64,000 nt of DNA from Daphnia carinata (GCF_022539665.2 NC_081336.1:4108221-4172220); one strand, 5' to 3'. Positions 1-10,339 are shown, counted from the first letter of the stretch. Notes: a model not told the origin generated them from the letters alone. Numbers and translations are program-made.

Positions 1-585
1 TCTAAAACTGTCTATAGCAGTACCTCTTGAGTTTTGTTTCTTAGAGGCAGTGCTCCCAGAATTACATGATTGTCGACGTGATTATACCACTGTCTAGATG
101 AAATTTTTTCCATCATTACATTATAAGCTAAGGACGGAAAGAATAATACACGGGCAAGGACTGACGACATCTTGTCTAAACAAAAGCTATTCATTAATTT
201 CCTGAATAAAAAATTTTATACATAGATACCAAACCTGGCGACTCCATTGAACGTACATCAAATTCGTTATTTGTTGTGATTTGCAGGTCATAAAATGACG
301 ACTATTCGTCTGCTTTGAAGCAGAGGAAGGGAAGGAAAAAGACAGACTTTCTATGGCACAGCCAACTGTTTCTGAGTTCTGTGCCCAACTGAATACAAAG
401 TTTGTAGACACGGTATTTCGATTCAAAATTTGTACATGCAGTACAAAACTTTTTTAAAAGTATGTTAATCAGACAACCTAAAGGCTATCGAAGCTGAATT
501 AGGCCATGCATACACGAAGGTTCAATTACCGGTTTTCATCCCTTTGAGCTCGTTCGATGACAAACCGCTCTAAATGTAGACCAAA

Positions 586-879
586 CTAAAGAAAGTCAAA
601 TTCCTCTATTGCTTTATGATTCTTTTTCATTGAATTCAGTGTCTGGTGATGAAAACGTGTTGTTGGTAAAACTCCAGCTATATGCCGAACGCACCACAAC
701 AGTTGATGATCAAACGTTGCCCATGAGGTTTTCCCGGTAGAAATTAAAACTTCCCTTACGTCTGGGATTGAAGACAAGCCTTCGATTATTTTCGAACTGA
801 GGTAATGCTTATCCACCGTGTGCCACAGAACTATCAATTCAAACGTGATTTCCGCGTCAAGTCGAACGAAAGCTTTGAA
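586..879 (-). CDS. Possible exon of an unrecognised protein
   Basis: The minus strand is open for about 98 codons, from a possible acceptor (GTAG, with the exon starting at 879) to a stop at 586. The translation has ordinary mixed composition (for example VLWHTVDKHYLSSK and REVLISTGKTSW), which differs from the low-complexity frames nearby. No start codon or partner exon was found and I recognise no family. It may be an exon of a real gene, a relic, or chance. Confidence 0.2.
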   Translation of the reverse strand, partial: FKAFVRLDAEITFELIVLWHTVDKHYLSSKIIEGLSSIPDVREVLISTGKTSWATFDHQLLWCVRHIAGVLPTTRFHHQTLNSMKKNHKAIEEFDFL

Positions 880-1042
880 CTACGGTTTATGGGTAAAAAA
901 AGGAACACGTTTTTGTTTTTTTCTTACCGGAATATGTGTATTTTTTCATCAACTAGAGCATCAACTTTAAACTAAATAGCATAAGCCTCTTGGCAATTCT
1001 ATTAATTGCTTTAAATCTCACACAGGACACTTGGCGAAGATA

Positions 1043-1095
1043 ATGTGGGCCAAAATGTTGCCTCTGCGAGGCCCGATTTCGTTTTCTCGTAGTCG
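1043..1095 (+). CDS. Possible first coding exon with basic amphipathic N-terminus
   Basis: An ATG opens a short frame reading MWAKMLPLRGPISFSRS that runs into a strong splice donor (GTAAGT) at 1096. The Arg/Lys/Ser-rich, acid-free segment resembles a mitochondrial targeting sequence. A possible tiny next exon lies near 1147 between CACTAG and GTAAGG. No convincing downstream coding exon could be joined to it, so this could be chance. Confidence is low. Confidence 0.2.
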
Positions 1096-1914
1096 GTAAG
1101 TCTAATTATTTTGCACGCGTTTTCCATGTTTTGCTCTCTCCACTAGCCACTACCAGGTAAGGCTTATCGTACGTACTTCCGCAGTAAACGAGAAAGTATG
1201 ATGTGGCTCTTTTTCCTTTTTTCGTTTTCTTTTCGAAATTAAGGCAACTGAAACCGCTAACTGGTGGTTCTCCGTACATGATCAAGCTTTGCAATGCAAC
1301 CAACTGCCGTTCGAATTGATCTACATGTCCTGGTTGAGTCCAATGAATTTGGTACTGCGGTTAGTTTTCGCCAATGTGATGATCGATCAACGAAAAAATT
1401 CAAAGAAAACCATTGCATCCTGCCGAATCAATGCCAGGAAATGTTAAAACGAGGGCGTACGACATATTCCAGTAAATCACTTTGATCAGCCACAAAAAAA
1501 GAAGACCGTAGCAGATGGATTGCTTGGTTTGAGAAGGTGGAGCCAAGCTTTTCAACTTAATATAAATAGACAGTGATGCAATCATATTGGTATCAGTCTT
1601 TCAGTTCTATTTCAAAGCACCTGCACCGAGATCCTGATACAAAGACCTACAAATTCTGACGAAAACATAACCAATACTTCTTTTCAAAATGAAACGCGGA
1701 CTCTTCTTAGACAAAAATCGTTATCTACAGCATGTCAGTTATAAATTTCTATGCTGCACCTGCCTCAAAACGAATAAGTCTTTAAAGTTAGGCCTTGAAA
1801 GACCATAAAAAATGTTGTAAGGCTCAGTAATAAAGATTAAACGAAAATTTGCCTCGTCTAATAAAAGAAAAAAAGTAAAAATTTCAAAAACAGTTAGGGA
1901 AAAAAATACAGTCA

Positions 1915-2470
1915 GTGCCTTTGAACTACCTGAAACTATAATTAATGTTTTCCCTATCGGGGAAACTAAAGAAACATGCGAAGAAGTACGATCAAAGGAT
2001 TTTTGGGGACAGCAAAAATCACTTTCAGCTTCATAAAGATTTCAAATACTAAAATATCGAGTAAAAAAAAAACAGGATTGACGGGATATAAATGTAATAT
2101 GACATGACAGGTTAAACAAAACATAGACAGCGTTTTACTGTAGCAGCTTCATCTCCTCGCCAATCACATAAAAAATGGTAACTAGATATACCTTATCGAA
2201 CAATTGATAAGCAAGAGTAATACTTGATAGCAGAACTGGATTTGAGTTCATTTACTAACATAGACCATCAGTGAACAAGTATTTGGTAAATCTATTATCC
2301 CAGTTTCGTTTTTAGCTGATATTTTAAGAGTAAGTTCAAATAGGAAAAAAATCTTTACTGCTTTCTCCTCCCAATAGGAAATTCACTTTGAACACGGAGA
2401 CCTCGTCCAACGATGATGAGGACTCGCGAACAATGTCATTTCAGTAGCACAGTATCAGAACAGCCCATAC
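1915..2470 (+). pseudogene. Oldest broken copy of the Y membrane-protein gene (Y1)
   Basis: This stretch aligns base by base with the 5-prime flank, first exon and intron of the intact gene at 5177-5909. The ATG is kept at about 2176, but the frame hits a stop after about 10 codons. The intron borders (GTAAGT and ATAG) are still visible. The copy stops within the second exon, shortly after the in-frame Met that in the intact copy precedes the membrane segment. There it joins directly to the next duplicated unit. It is the most diverged of the three Y copies, hence probably the oldest. Confidence 0.75.
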
Positions 2471-2817
2471 GAAACGCTTTATACGGTCATTTTCAGTCTC
2501 AAGATAGAAAATACGAGAACCACTTTTGAACTACCTTGAACTATAATTAATGTTTTTCCTGTTGAGGAACTCTAGAAATATGAAAGAAGTAAGGTCAAAA
2601 AATTTAACTAAGTTAATGTTGTTGTATGTAATATTGTTTAAAAAGTTTAATGTGAAGTCAAGTTACCGCCTCATAAATACTTTGAATACTAAAAAATCGA
2701 AGCAAAAAGAATAGGCTTGACAGGATACAAAAACAATGTGACATAATAATTCTTTAAAAAAAACATAAACAACATTTTACCGTAACAGCTCCATTTCTTC
2801 GGCAATCACATTCAAAA

Positions 2818-3224
2818 ATGATAACTAAATACGATATCAAGCAACTGATAAGCAGAGTAATACTTGATAGCAGAACTGTATTTTACCATTTACTAACAAA
2901 GACCATCAGTGAACAAGTATTTGCTAAATCTATTGTCCCAGTTTCGTTTTTAGCTGATATTTTAAGAGTAAGTTCTAATAGGAAAAATCTTAACTGTTTT
3001 CTCCTCCAAATAGGAAATTCGCTTCGAACAGGGAGACCTCGCCCAACGACGACATTAGGGATCGAAGTATAATCATTAAGCCGAACAAAAGGCTCGTCGA
3101 GGCAAAATACGAATCCTGGTTCAAGGCAGCTCTATCTTTTAGACGGTCTGATTCAAGCATTTGGCGGGATAAGGGGAATATCTGTCACAAGCCCAGATGT
3201 GGGGCAGCAACTTGCATGTGTTAA
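2818..3224 (+). pseudogene. Second broken copy of the Y gene (Y2)
   Basis: Exon 1 is nearly identical to that of the intact Y gene, with the same MITKYDIKQL start and the same intron (2968-3013, GTAAGT to ATAG). In exon 2 the reading frame meets a TAG at the codon that is TCG in the intact copy. A deletion of about 330 bp then removes the membrane segment and most of the body. The C-terminal part, including the final Cys-rich tail, is still recognisable to about 3224. It cannot encode the full protein, though a truncated N-terminal peptide is possible. Confidence 0.8.
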
Positions 3225-3373
3225 AATGTAAATGAAAGCCTGCGATTATTTAGAGTGAATAGTGCATAGTGAACAAGAATTCGGGAAACTAAAAAAAAAC
3301 GGCGTTCATTTTGTGTGTGTTACAAATTATGAAACAAATACAACTCTTTTGGGGCATACAACAACTCATATAT

Positions 3374-4028
3374 TGTAACGATATTAAAAGACATAGTCTA
3401 GAAAAGAATAAATAAATAAATTAAAGAAATAGCGTTGCTCGTATGTCGCCCTAAAACCCCTGAGACTAGACGAGACTGTTCTTGAATGACCTACAAAAAC
3501 TAGTGTAGGGATGATTCTTTGTTAGCCAATCGTGAGTCTTACGACATTGAATATTACAAGATAAAAGGGGGTGACGAAGTGAGTAGGGGATTCTATTCTA
3601 TTCTATTCTATTCTGTTTTTGAGTTGGTCGGTTGGTGCAACGCTAGTTTGGTGATGGTTTGGTGTTTGTGCTGGCGGTGTTGGTTTTGAAGAGAGAAGTT
3701 AGAAAGAAGAAAGAGAGATTCACAGAGAGAGAGATTCGGTTTTAGTTAGTCTATCGGGATTGAATTGGTTTTGTGACAATCGGAGTTTGTTCGGGCAGTG
3801 TTGGGTTGAAAGTTTAAGTGTATCTGCGCGTCCGTACCCCCTTTTTGTGTAGTGTAGAGGCCCGGGGGGCCTGGCATGTTAGACTTCGGGTCTGTAGTAA
3901 ATTAATACCAGACCGAAGAATAACTATCGAGACGAACCGGTGGCCTAAAACGCGCTTCAATCCCGTTACAAATACGGAAGAAAAAGATCCCCGGCGCATT
4001 GTGTGCTTGCGTCCAAGTGCGCGTTACA
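3374..4028. mobile_element. Solo LTR of a retrotransposon, 655 bp
   Basis: The ends are TGTAACG and CGTTACA, perfect inverted copies with canonical TG...CA termini. Both sides are flanked by ATAT (3370-3373 and 4029-4032), a 4-bp target duplication as left by many Gypsy-type elements. The paralogous unit provides an empty site: at about 6055-6070 the same flanks run together without the insert. No internal retrotransposon coding or second LTR is present, so this is a solo LTR left by recombination. The family name is not determined. Confidence 0.88.
3591..3615. repeat. Pentanucleotide microsatellite (TTCTA)n
   Basis: About five copies of TTCTA lie inside the solo LTR. They could be a useful length marker for this LTR family. 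Confidence 0.9.
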
Positions 4029-4035
4029 ATATACT

Positions 4036-4560
4036 TAACTTAACCAGCATATCCAAAGCCTCCTCTGTGGCTATTCTTCCTGTTTGTTCCTTATAACATT
4101 TGACTCCATAGCATTCCAAAACTCTTGTGTGCTAGATCGCAACCTAAAAATGTGCGACATGATTTTGAAATATTTCCAGAAGAAGTTTTCTTGCCTTGGC
4201 CGAACCGTAAATGATGACAGTTCCAGTAACGAGCACAGTGGAAGGACTCGGATGGAAGCTGCAATTTTTCGCACTGTGATGACGATTTTTACCAAGAGGA
4301 CAATTTCAACAGTTACAGTCAAGTAGAAGCCTTGGGAGAAGATGTCGAGTTCCACCGAAGGGAACGGAACTCGCAGTTCGAGCTACGAGGAATGTTCTTT
4401 GAAAACTACAAGGCCGGCGCACACTATTGATAATACCGAAGCACCGAACCTAACCAATCATTATAAGAAGAAAAACTCCCCTGCACAAAACACCAAAAAG
4501 CATGTGAAATTAAGAGTTAGAAGTAGCAGTCTGCGAACGGAACAGAAGGAAGAAAAGAAG
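4036..4560 (+). pseudogene. Broken copy of the lysine-rich X gene with aldolase scrap (X1)
   Basis: The first 35 bp match the aldolase-exon fragment at 6063. The sequence then jumps by a deletion of about 340 bp into the 5-prime region of X. The X start (MCD...) is kept at 4150, but a one-base loss near 4245, relative to 6606, shifts the frame, and a TAG follows at about 4324. Further on, a frame starting at 4342 again matches X (SSSYEECS, NTKKHVK). Homology stops near 4550. It is a decayed paralog of the intact X gene. Confidence 0.8.
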
Positions 4561-4682
4561 AATAAAATAAAGGGAGAATCTCGGGTACCAATAACGAAAG
4601 AGCCTACTTCAAGTCGCTTTACTCTTCGGCTCCCCTAGCATTGGTAACGGAGATTCTACCTTTATTTTATTCTTCTTTTCTT
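4549..4682. repeat. 134-bp inverted repeat (hairpin), about 44-bp arms
   Basis: The arms at 4549-4592 and 4639-4682 are reverse complements with three mismatches, separated by about 46 bp. It replaces the distal part of the X1 copy, since nothing like it is present in the intact X gene. It could be a small foldback/MITE insertion or a local inversion-duplication. A transcript would form a long, nearly perfect stem. Confidence 0.8.
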
Positions 4683-5176
4683 CTCGTTAAATTATGACAA
4701 GTAATTAAATATCACACTGGTAGCACAGTCAATCAGCATTCTTTTGCCACCAGTGAATGAATTAATTACGTGAATGGACGTACAGTTTGTCTGCCACATT
4801 TTGTAGCGCAGTATCAGAACAGCCCATACGATACGCTTTATACGGTCATTTTCAGTCTCCAGATAGAAAATACGAGAACCACTTTTGAACTACCTTGAAC
4901 TATAATTAATGTTTTTCCTGTTGAAGAACTCTAGAAATATGAAAGAAGTAAGCTCAAAAAATTTAACTAAGTTAATGTTGTTGTATGTAATATTGTTTAA
5001 AAAGTTTAATGTGAAGTCAAGTTACCGCCTCATAAATACTTTAAATACTAAAAAATCGAAGCAAAAAGAATAGGCTTGACAGGATACAAAAACAATGTGA
5101 CATAATAATTCTTTAAAAAAAACATAAACAACATTTTACCGTAACAGCTCCATTTCTTCGGCAATCACATTCAAAA

Positions 5177-5909
5177 ATGATAACTAAATACGATATCAAG
5201 CAACTGATAAGCAGAGTAATACTTGATAGCAGAACTGTATTTTACCATTTACTAACAAAGACCATCAGTGAACAAGTATTTGCTAAATCTATTGTCCCAG
5301 TTTCGTTTTTAGCTGATATTTTAAGAGTAAGTTCTAATAGGAAAAATCTTTACTGTTTTCTCCTCCAAATAGAAAATTTGCTTCGAACAGGGAGACCTCG
5401 CCCAACGACGACATTCGGGATCACGAACAATGTCATTTCTGACATTCACAGACGTTTTCGGATACGTTTTCGGAGCCATACTCGCAATCATACTCGGATA
5501 TGTATTCAAAATTATCGTGTACAGTTCAGCCTCGAAAAAAGTGCATGTTGCGAATGGAAGCAATGAACGCGTTCAAGTGAGAACCAGAGACAATATGGAA
5601 AATCGACAGGAGACCCTTGCAACTCTGCTACCCGGAGAATTCAACAGACACAGATCAACCGGATGGACGAATGACGCTAGTTTAACAGTCTGTGTTTCCG
5701 TGAGATTCGAAGACAACACTGAAGAGTCGATTAACACACAGAACAATCGAAATATAATCATTATGGCGGACAAAGGGCTCATCGAGGCAAAATACGAACC
5801 GTGGTACGAAGCAGCTCTATATTTTAGACGGGGTGATTCAAGCATTTGGCGGGATAAGTGGAATATCTGTCACAAGCCCGGATGTGGGGCACCAACTTGT
5901 ATGTGTTAA
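5177..5909 (+). CDS. Orphan single-pass membrane protein Y (intact copy)
   Basis: There are two exons, 5177-5326 and 5373-5909, joined in phase across a 46-bp GTAAGT...ATAG intron, giving 228 residues. Both broken copies keep the same intron, which supports this model. Residues 1-50 are a moderately hydrophobic N-terminal part. A clear hydrophobic membrane segment lies at roughly residues 78-100 (FGAILAIILGYVFKIIV). After it come a polar, Asn/Arg-rich body and a C-terminal Cys-rich tail (CHKPGCGAPTCMC). A shorter product starting at the internal Met at 5430 would begin just before the membrane segment. I recognise no family. The retained frame beside two dead paralogs suggests it is, or recently was, functional. 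Confidence 0.6.
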
Positions 5910-6062
5910 ATTGTAATTCAAAGCCTGCAATTATTCAGAGTGAATAGAGCATAGTGAATAGAAAATTCGGGAAACTAAAAAATAAACGGCGTTCATTTTG
6001 TGTGTGTTGTAAATTATGAAACAAATACAACTCTTTTTGGGCATTAAATAATACATATATAT

Positions 6063-6137
6063 TTAATTAACCAGCATCTCCAAAGCTTCCTCTGGGGCTA
6101 TGATAGCCGGTTCAGACTTTATAAAAACTTCAATAGA
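6063..6137 (+). pseudogene. Fragment of a DERA exon
   Basis: About 75 bp match the exon of the aldolase gene at 9062-9136, covering the codons for LTNIYKAS and AGSDFIKTS, which includes the Schiff-base lysine region. Base substitutions have changed several residues, and no neighbouring aldolase exon accompanies it. A shorter piece of the same fragment sits at about 4036-4070 in unit 1, so the capture preceded the duplication. Confidence 0.8.
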
Positions 6138-6525
6138 CAAAATAGGCAGAACTACAGCTTTTTGAAGAGCAGTCGATTCCATCTATTGCAATTACGCCAC
6201 ATATTTTGCAATCAGTTCATTTCCGTTTTTGGACTTTAACTTTCTGTACGACCGTTACGGAAATAACTGGGAAGCAACAAATACAATCAGTTTCTGAACA
6301 GACAATTGTGACCACAGTCAGGCTGTGGCTTGTGCGTTTCTCATTTGAAGTGCATCTAATTCGGTTTTTTTAACATCTCAACAGTCGTAAAGCGATCCAT
6401 TTAAATTACGGAAAATTGGTAAAACGCTTTCAACAGTACCTTTTTCATATTCTTCCTTCTTGTCTCTTAAAACATTTGACTCCATAGCATTCCAAAACTC
6501 TTGTGTGCTAGATCGAAACCTAAAA

Positions 6526-7599
6526 ATGTGCGACAAGTTTTTGAAATATCTCGAAAAGAAGTTTTCTTGCTTTGGCCAAACCGTAAATGACGACGGTTCC
6601 AGTGATGAGCACAGTGGAAGAAACTCGGATGGAAGCTGCAATTCTTCACACAGTGATGACGATTTTTACCAAGAGGACAGTTTCAAGAGCTACAGTGAAG
6701 GAGAAAACTCGGGAGAAGATGTTGTGGAGTCCACCGGGCGGGACGGAACTCGCAGTTCGAGCTACGAAGAATGTTCTTCGAAAACCACAGGATCGACGCA
6801 CACTATTGAAAATACCGAAGCACCGGGCTTAACCGATCATTATAAGAAGAAAAAGTCGCCTACACAAAACACCAAAAAGCATGTGAAAATAAGGGTTGGA
6901 AGTAGCACTCTGAGAACGGAGCAGGAGGATCAACAAAAATCACCAAATTTCGAAAAACGTCGACCAAAACAAACCAATAAAGAACTTCCAAAAGCTTCGC
7001 CTCAGCGAAATAGATCGAAGCAAGATCGAAATTTGAAGAAGCCGCAAGCAATGAAGGATAAAACTGTCAAGCAAAAGAATGACAATCGACCAGACACAGC
7101 TAAACAAAGTGAAGAAACCAAAGATGAAAAGGCGCCTCGTTCAAGAAAACCTTCCTTAAAGGTCAAAGAGACAGAAAAAACTGTTAAACCAAATCATGAG
7201 AGTAGAAAATCTTCATTAAAGGCCAAAAAGACAGAAAAAACAGATAAACCAAATCGTGAAAACAAGAATAAAGAAAAGATTGAAAAAGAAAAGGTGAGAA
7301 TCAAGCAACCAGAAGAAAAACGTGCAGATGACAAAAAGGAAAAAGGAAAAATTCCAAAAGCAGTTAGGAGAACCAACCAAAAATCCACCCCAAATAATCA
7401 AGAGAAATCTGCTTCATCTGTATTGCCCAAGAAAATTTTCAGTAAGAAACCGGAATCTGCAACTCAAATGCACAAACCGACGAAAAGTAATGGCAGTAAA
7501 ATTGGAACGTTTTCTAAGGGTTCAAATAAAAGTACTTCACGTCGGAATGTTCCAACATTTACGTCAAAATCCATCCAAAAAAGAAGGCCAATGAAATAA
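6526..7599 (+). CDS. Lysine/serine-rich low-complexity protein X (intact copy)
   Basis: A single open frame of 357 residues runs from the first ATG at 6526. The frame is open further upstream but has no ATG there. The first 20 residues (CDKFLKYLEKKFSCFGQ) are a compact basic-amphipathic head. Next comes an acidic Asp/Ser/Glu-rich stretch to about residue 75. The rest is strongly basic, with Lys, Ser, Thr and Pro, and a tandemly repeated motif SRKPSLK.KETEKT / SRKSSLKAKKTEKT at about residues 205-240. It is predicted to be disordered; composition suggests a nuclear or nucleic-acid-binding protein, but no domain supports that. A decayed paralog lies at 4036-4560. Confidence 0.55.
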   Translation: MCDKFLKYLEKKFSCFGQTVNDDGSSDEHSGRNSDGSCNSSHSDDDFYQEDSFKSYSEGENSGEDVVESTGRDGTRSSSYEECSSKTTGSTHTIENTEAPGLTDHYKKKKSPTQNTKKHVKIRVGSSTLRTEQEDQQKSPNFEKRRPKQTNKELPKASPQRNRSKQDRNLKKPQAMKDKTVKQKNDNRPDTAKQSEETKDEKAPRSRKPSLKVKETEKTVKPNHESRKSSLKAKKTEKTDKPNRENKNKEKIEKEKVRIKQPEEKRADDKKEKGKIPKAVRRTNQKSTPNNQEKSASSVLPKKIFSKKPESATQMHKPTKSNGSKIGTFSKGSNKSTSRRNVPTFTSKSIQKRRPMK

Positions 7600-8283
7600 A
7601 CAAGAAGCTAAAACACAGCTATTGATACAAAAAATTGTCTCACTGTTAAGAAAATGGCAGTTATTACTAAATTTTGCCCACCAATTGACTTTAATGACAA
7701 CAAAGGGTTTTGACATGAAACAGTATTGCATCTCTTAGTCGTCAACAAATTCTTCAACTCTCCGTTTCTACATTTCAGACAAATATATCACCGACGCAAG
7801 AATCTCTTGGAAAGCTTCGAAGTTATCATTTTTTAGGAAAAGGCCATTCTTTAACCCCGTAGCATCTTCGTGTAAAATGTATCGTCAATTTGAAAATTAC
7901 AGTAGCGATGAGCAAAATACACTTAGGCAGCAAATCAGTATCCCCATGGTAAAGATTGTAAGTTTTCTACCACCCTGTCGCAATGAATTCTAAATAGATG
8001 GATTTTCACCGTCAACAAGTTGAAGGGCAAGTTTAAAGCTGTGGCAAAAGTGATGATAAACTGTCGGAAGAACAAATTGAAAACGATACATTTAAAAGTT
8101 TTCCTGTAATATTTTTTTATAAACGCATATAATTCGGAATGCCTTTTAAATTTAGCCTTCATTGCCAGGTAAACAGACTAACGCCATCTATGTGTAGAAG
8201 ACGATAACACAATTGACGTCGTTCTTGTCTTCCAGTCCAAAATCGCTGAACGAAGAAGGAACGCAAAAAACGGAACTCACGAG
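7600..8283. other. Spacer between X and DERA
   Basis: AT-rich sequence with only short frames. A polypyrimidine-CAG acceptor-like site lies near 7780, but the following frame closes quickly. The DERA promoter should lie in the last few hundred bases; no TATA box is evident there. Confidence 0.5.
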
Positions 8284-9549
8284 ATGTTGGAAAGAAATTC
8301 GGGAATCCCGCTCAGTATATATTTTTCTCCATTATAATTTTTCCGCTCTTTAGTCATAAAATCATTATCTGTTGTTAGATCTTGGATGGGTAAATCGTTC
8401 GTGTGTCAACGACCAAGCTGTTAAAAACAGAGTCCAGGATTTGTTGTCTAGCCGTTTGATACATGCAGACCACCAGGTAGAATGGCTTGCTAGATCGATC
8501 CAATGCATTGACCTTACTACATTAGCTGGTACTACATTATAATTCAGAGTGGGCATGCTATTTCAATTTCTACCGTTTTCATTAGGTGATGATTGCCCTT
8601 CAAATGTGGCAAGATTATGTTCAAAGGCAGCTCATCCTCTGAGTGACGATCTCACAAGAAGCCTACAAATTAAACATGGGCTACTGACAACTGGAGCAGT
8701 TTGTGTGTATCCTGCCAGGGTAGCAGATGCTTGTCTAGGACTAGAAAGATTAGGGGCAAATATTCCGGTTGCCTCTGTTGCCACAGGATTCCCTACAGGC
8801 CAAACTTCCTTGAAAATCCGACTGGAAGAAATTGAGTTTGCTGTGGCAAATGGTGCTAAGGAGATAGATATTGTCATCAACCGAGAACTTGCCCTATCCC
8901 AAAACTGGGAAGGTATAAATTGATAGTATAGTTTAGAAAGTTTTCAATTAAATATAATATATATTTTGATAATTAGAACTGTACAATGAACTAGTTGAGA
9001 TGAGGAAAGCATGTGGTGAATCTCATATGAAATCTATCTTGGCTGTTGGAGAATTGTGTAACTTAACCAACATCTACAAAGCTTCCCTTGTGGCCATGAT
9101 GGCTGGTTCAGACTTTATAAAAACTTCAACAGGTATTGCTTATGCATTCATGCTTCTTCATATGGATAACCATTTTGCTGTTATAGGGAAGGAAACTGTT
9201 AATGCAACTCTGCCCATCGGTCTCGTCATGTGTCGCGCCATCCGGGCGTATAACCGAAAGACTGGCTTCAAAGTATGTTGTAAAAGAAACAGTCTAATTG
9301 TTTACTACCATACGTGAACATTTGATCCTTTTTGAAAACAAGGTAGGATTCAAACCTGCGGGTGGCATTAGAACTTCCAAGGATGTACTTCAATGGATGA
9401 CGCTTATGAAAGAAGAGCTTGGAGATGATTATTTGACACCGGACTTGTTCCGTATTGGCGCATCGGCTCTGCTCAATGATATTGAGCGCAATCTTGCCAA
9501 CCATGCCACTGGGGGATATTTCATGGCCGAAGAAATGCCAATGGCCTAA
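8284..9549 (+). CDS. DERA: Deoxyribose-phosphate aldolase
   Basis: The enzyme cleaves 2-deoxyribose-5-phosphate to glyceraldehyde-3-phosphate and acetaldehyde in deoxynucleoside catabolism, in the cytosol. Six exons: 8284-8314, 8379-8528, 8586-8912, 8977-9132, 9187-9272 and 9343-9549. They join in phase to 318 residues, the length of the human protein. The N-terminus (MLERNSGIPLNLGWVN) aligns with the vertebrate N-terminus. Catalytic landmarks are intact: EIDIVIN (acid), FIKTSTGK (Schiff-base lysine) and GFKPAGGIR (second catalytic lysine). A fragment of the FIKTS exon is found twice upstream in the duplicated block. The neighbouring cuticle genes are functionally unrelated. Confidence 0.95.
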
Positions 9550-9840
9550 TAGATCTGATGCAGAAGCACACATTCCCATATACGCTCTGTTTAAAACTCA
9601 AATACTCTATGTAGTTTGTTGTTGAGCTGGAGTAATACAGCATAAGGAAATAGCGGGGATCAGTGGTTTACCAGAGACCGTATTTATTCTGAAGTGGCCT
9701 TTAGGGTTGACATAAGAATGGAGAAAAAAAAAAGTTAATGAACTAGTAACGAGTGGAAAATTTCAAGTCTGCTCAAACAATAAATAGATTTTCCACGTGA
9801 AATGGCAAATCGACAAACCAACGTACTAGTGCAAAATTTT
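9550..9840. other. Short convergent spacer
   Basis: DERA and cuticle gene A end towards each other with about 290 bp between their stop codons. The spacer should hold both 3-prime ends. No other feature is seen. Confidence 0.5.
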
Positions 9841-10276
9841 CTAGTGAGCGTATTGGCTTCCGACACGATGGCGAACTCCCCATTTGAAATTTGCTTTCGG
9901 ATCCGTCTTGACGAAAGTGTACACAGGTCCAACACGTCCTTTGTAGCCTTTGTTTGGTGTAGTGGCAGTATACTTGTCGTCTCGGCTAACACGAATATGC
10001 CTGGGTCCTGTGACAAAAAATTCAAGAATTCCAGCTTTTGGAAATACTGGTGATTTAATAATTGGTTTACAGTAATTCACACATTACCTTCACTCTGCTC
10101 ATTGTTCAGGATGACAAGATCAGGATATTCAGCTGGATAGGCCCTGACCATGACCACCAACAACATAATCAAGGCAACCTGCATTAGAAGGAGGGAAAAG
10201 AATTGAAATTCGAAAAAGTTAAACAGAAGTCGATGATCGAGCTGTCAAGATTATTTACAATTCTGATGTACGACAT
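9841..10276 (-). CDS. Small secreted cuticle-type protein A
   Basis: Three exons on the minus strand: 10276-10259 (only 18 bp), 10178-10088 and 10007-9841. They join in phase to 91 residues. The start gives MSYIRI followed by VALIMLLVVMVRAYP, a classic signal peptide split by an intron after six codons. The mature part ends with a conserved block: VGPVYTFVKTDPKANFKWG, then VRHRVGSQYAH. The architecture matches small arthropod cuticle/secreted proteins with a signal-peptide intron. A TATAAA box lies about 55 bp upstream of the ATG. Gene B at 11540-11960 is a paralog with the same exon plan and the same length. The exact cuticle family is not assigned. Confidence 0.8.
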
Positions 10277-10329
10277 TCTTGCAAGCAGGATGGAACGAAT
10301 ATGTTGAAAAGCACTCAATGGCTAGAGTT

Positions 10330-10335
10330 TTTATA
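10330..10335 (-). promoter_or_regulatory. TATA box of cuticle gene A
   Basis: Read on the minus strand this is TATAAA within CCTATAAAAACT, about 55 bp upstream of the start codon at 10276. That is a normal distance for a short 5-prime leader. Confidence 0.7.
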
Positions 10336-10339
10336 GGAA

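Larger units (their letters stand above)
1..1914. other. Unassigned AT-rich leader region
   Basis: No protein family is recognisable here. Short open frames occur on both strands but none carries a known motif. Two possible exons inside it are listed separately. The first stretch that can be tied to anything else in the window begins near 1915, where the duplicated block starts. Confidence 0.5.
2443..4560 (+). repeat. Tandem duplication unit 1 (broken Y, solo LTR, broken X)
   Basis: This unit runs parallel to 4805-7600. Shared order: a left flank beginning GCACAGTATCAG, the Y gene, its 3-prime tail, an aldolase-exon fragment and the X gene. Relative to unit 2 it has lost about 330 bp inside Y exon 2 and about 340 bp between the aldolase fragment and X. 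It has gained a solo LTR at 3374-4028. It ends in X, where an unrelated hairpin sequence takes over near 4550. Confidence 0.8.
4805..7600 (+). repeat. Tandem duplication unit 2 (intact Y and X)
   Basis: This is the second head-to-tail unit. It opens with the same GCAGTATCAG flank as unit 1 and carries an intact Y gene (5177-5909), the empty LTR site, an aldolase-exon fragment (6063-6137) and an intact X gene (6526-7599). Sequence between the units is closely similar in Y exon 1 and the flanks, indicating a fairly recent duplication. Confidence 0.8.

Noticed and set aside
8632-8880. Minus-strand frame of 82 codons inside the DERA exon
   Set aside because: A shadow of the aldolase coding exon.
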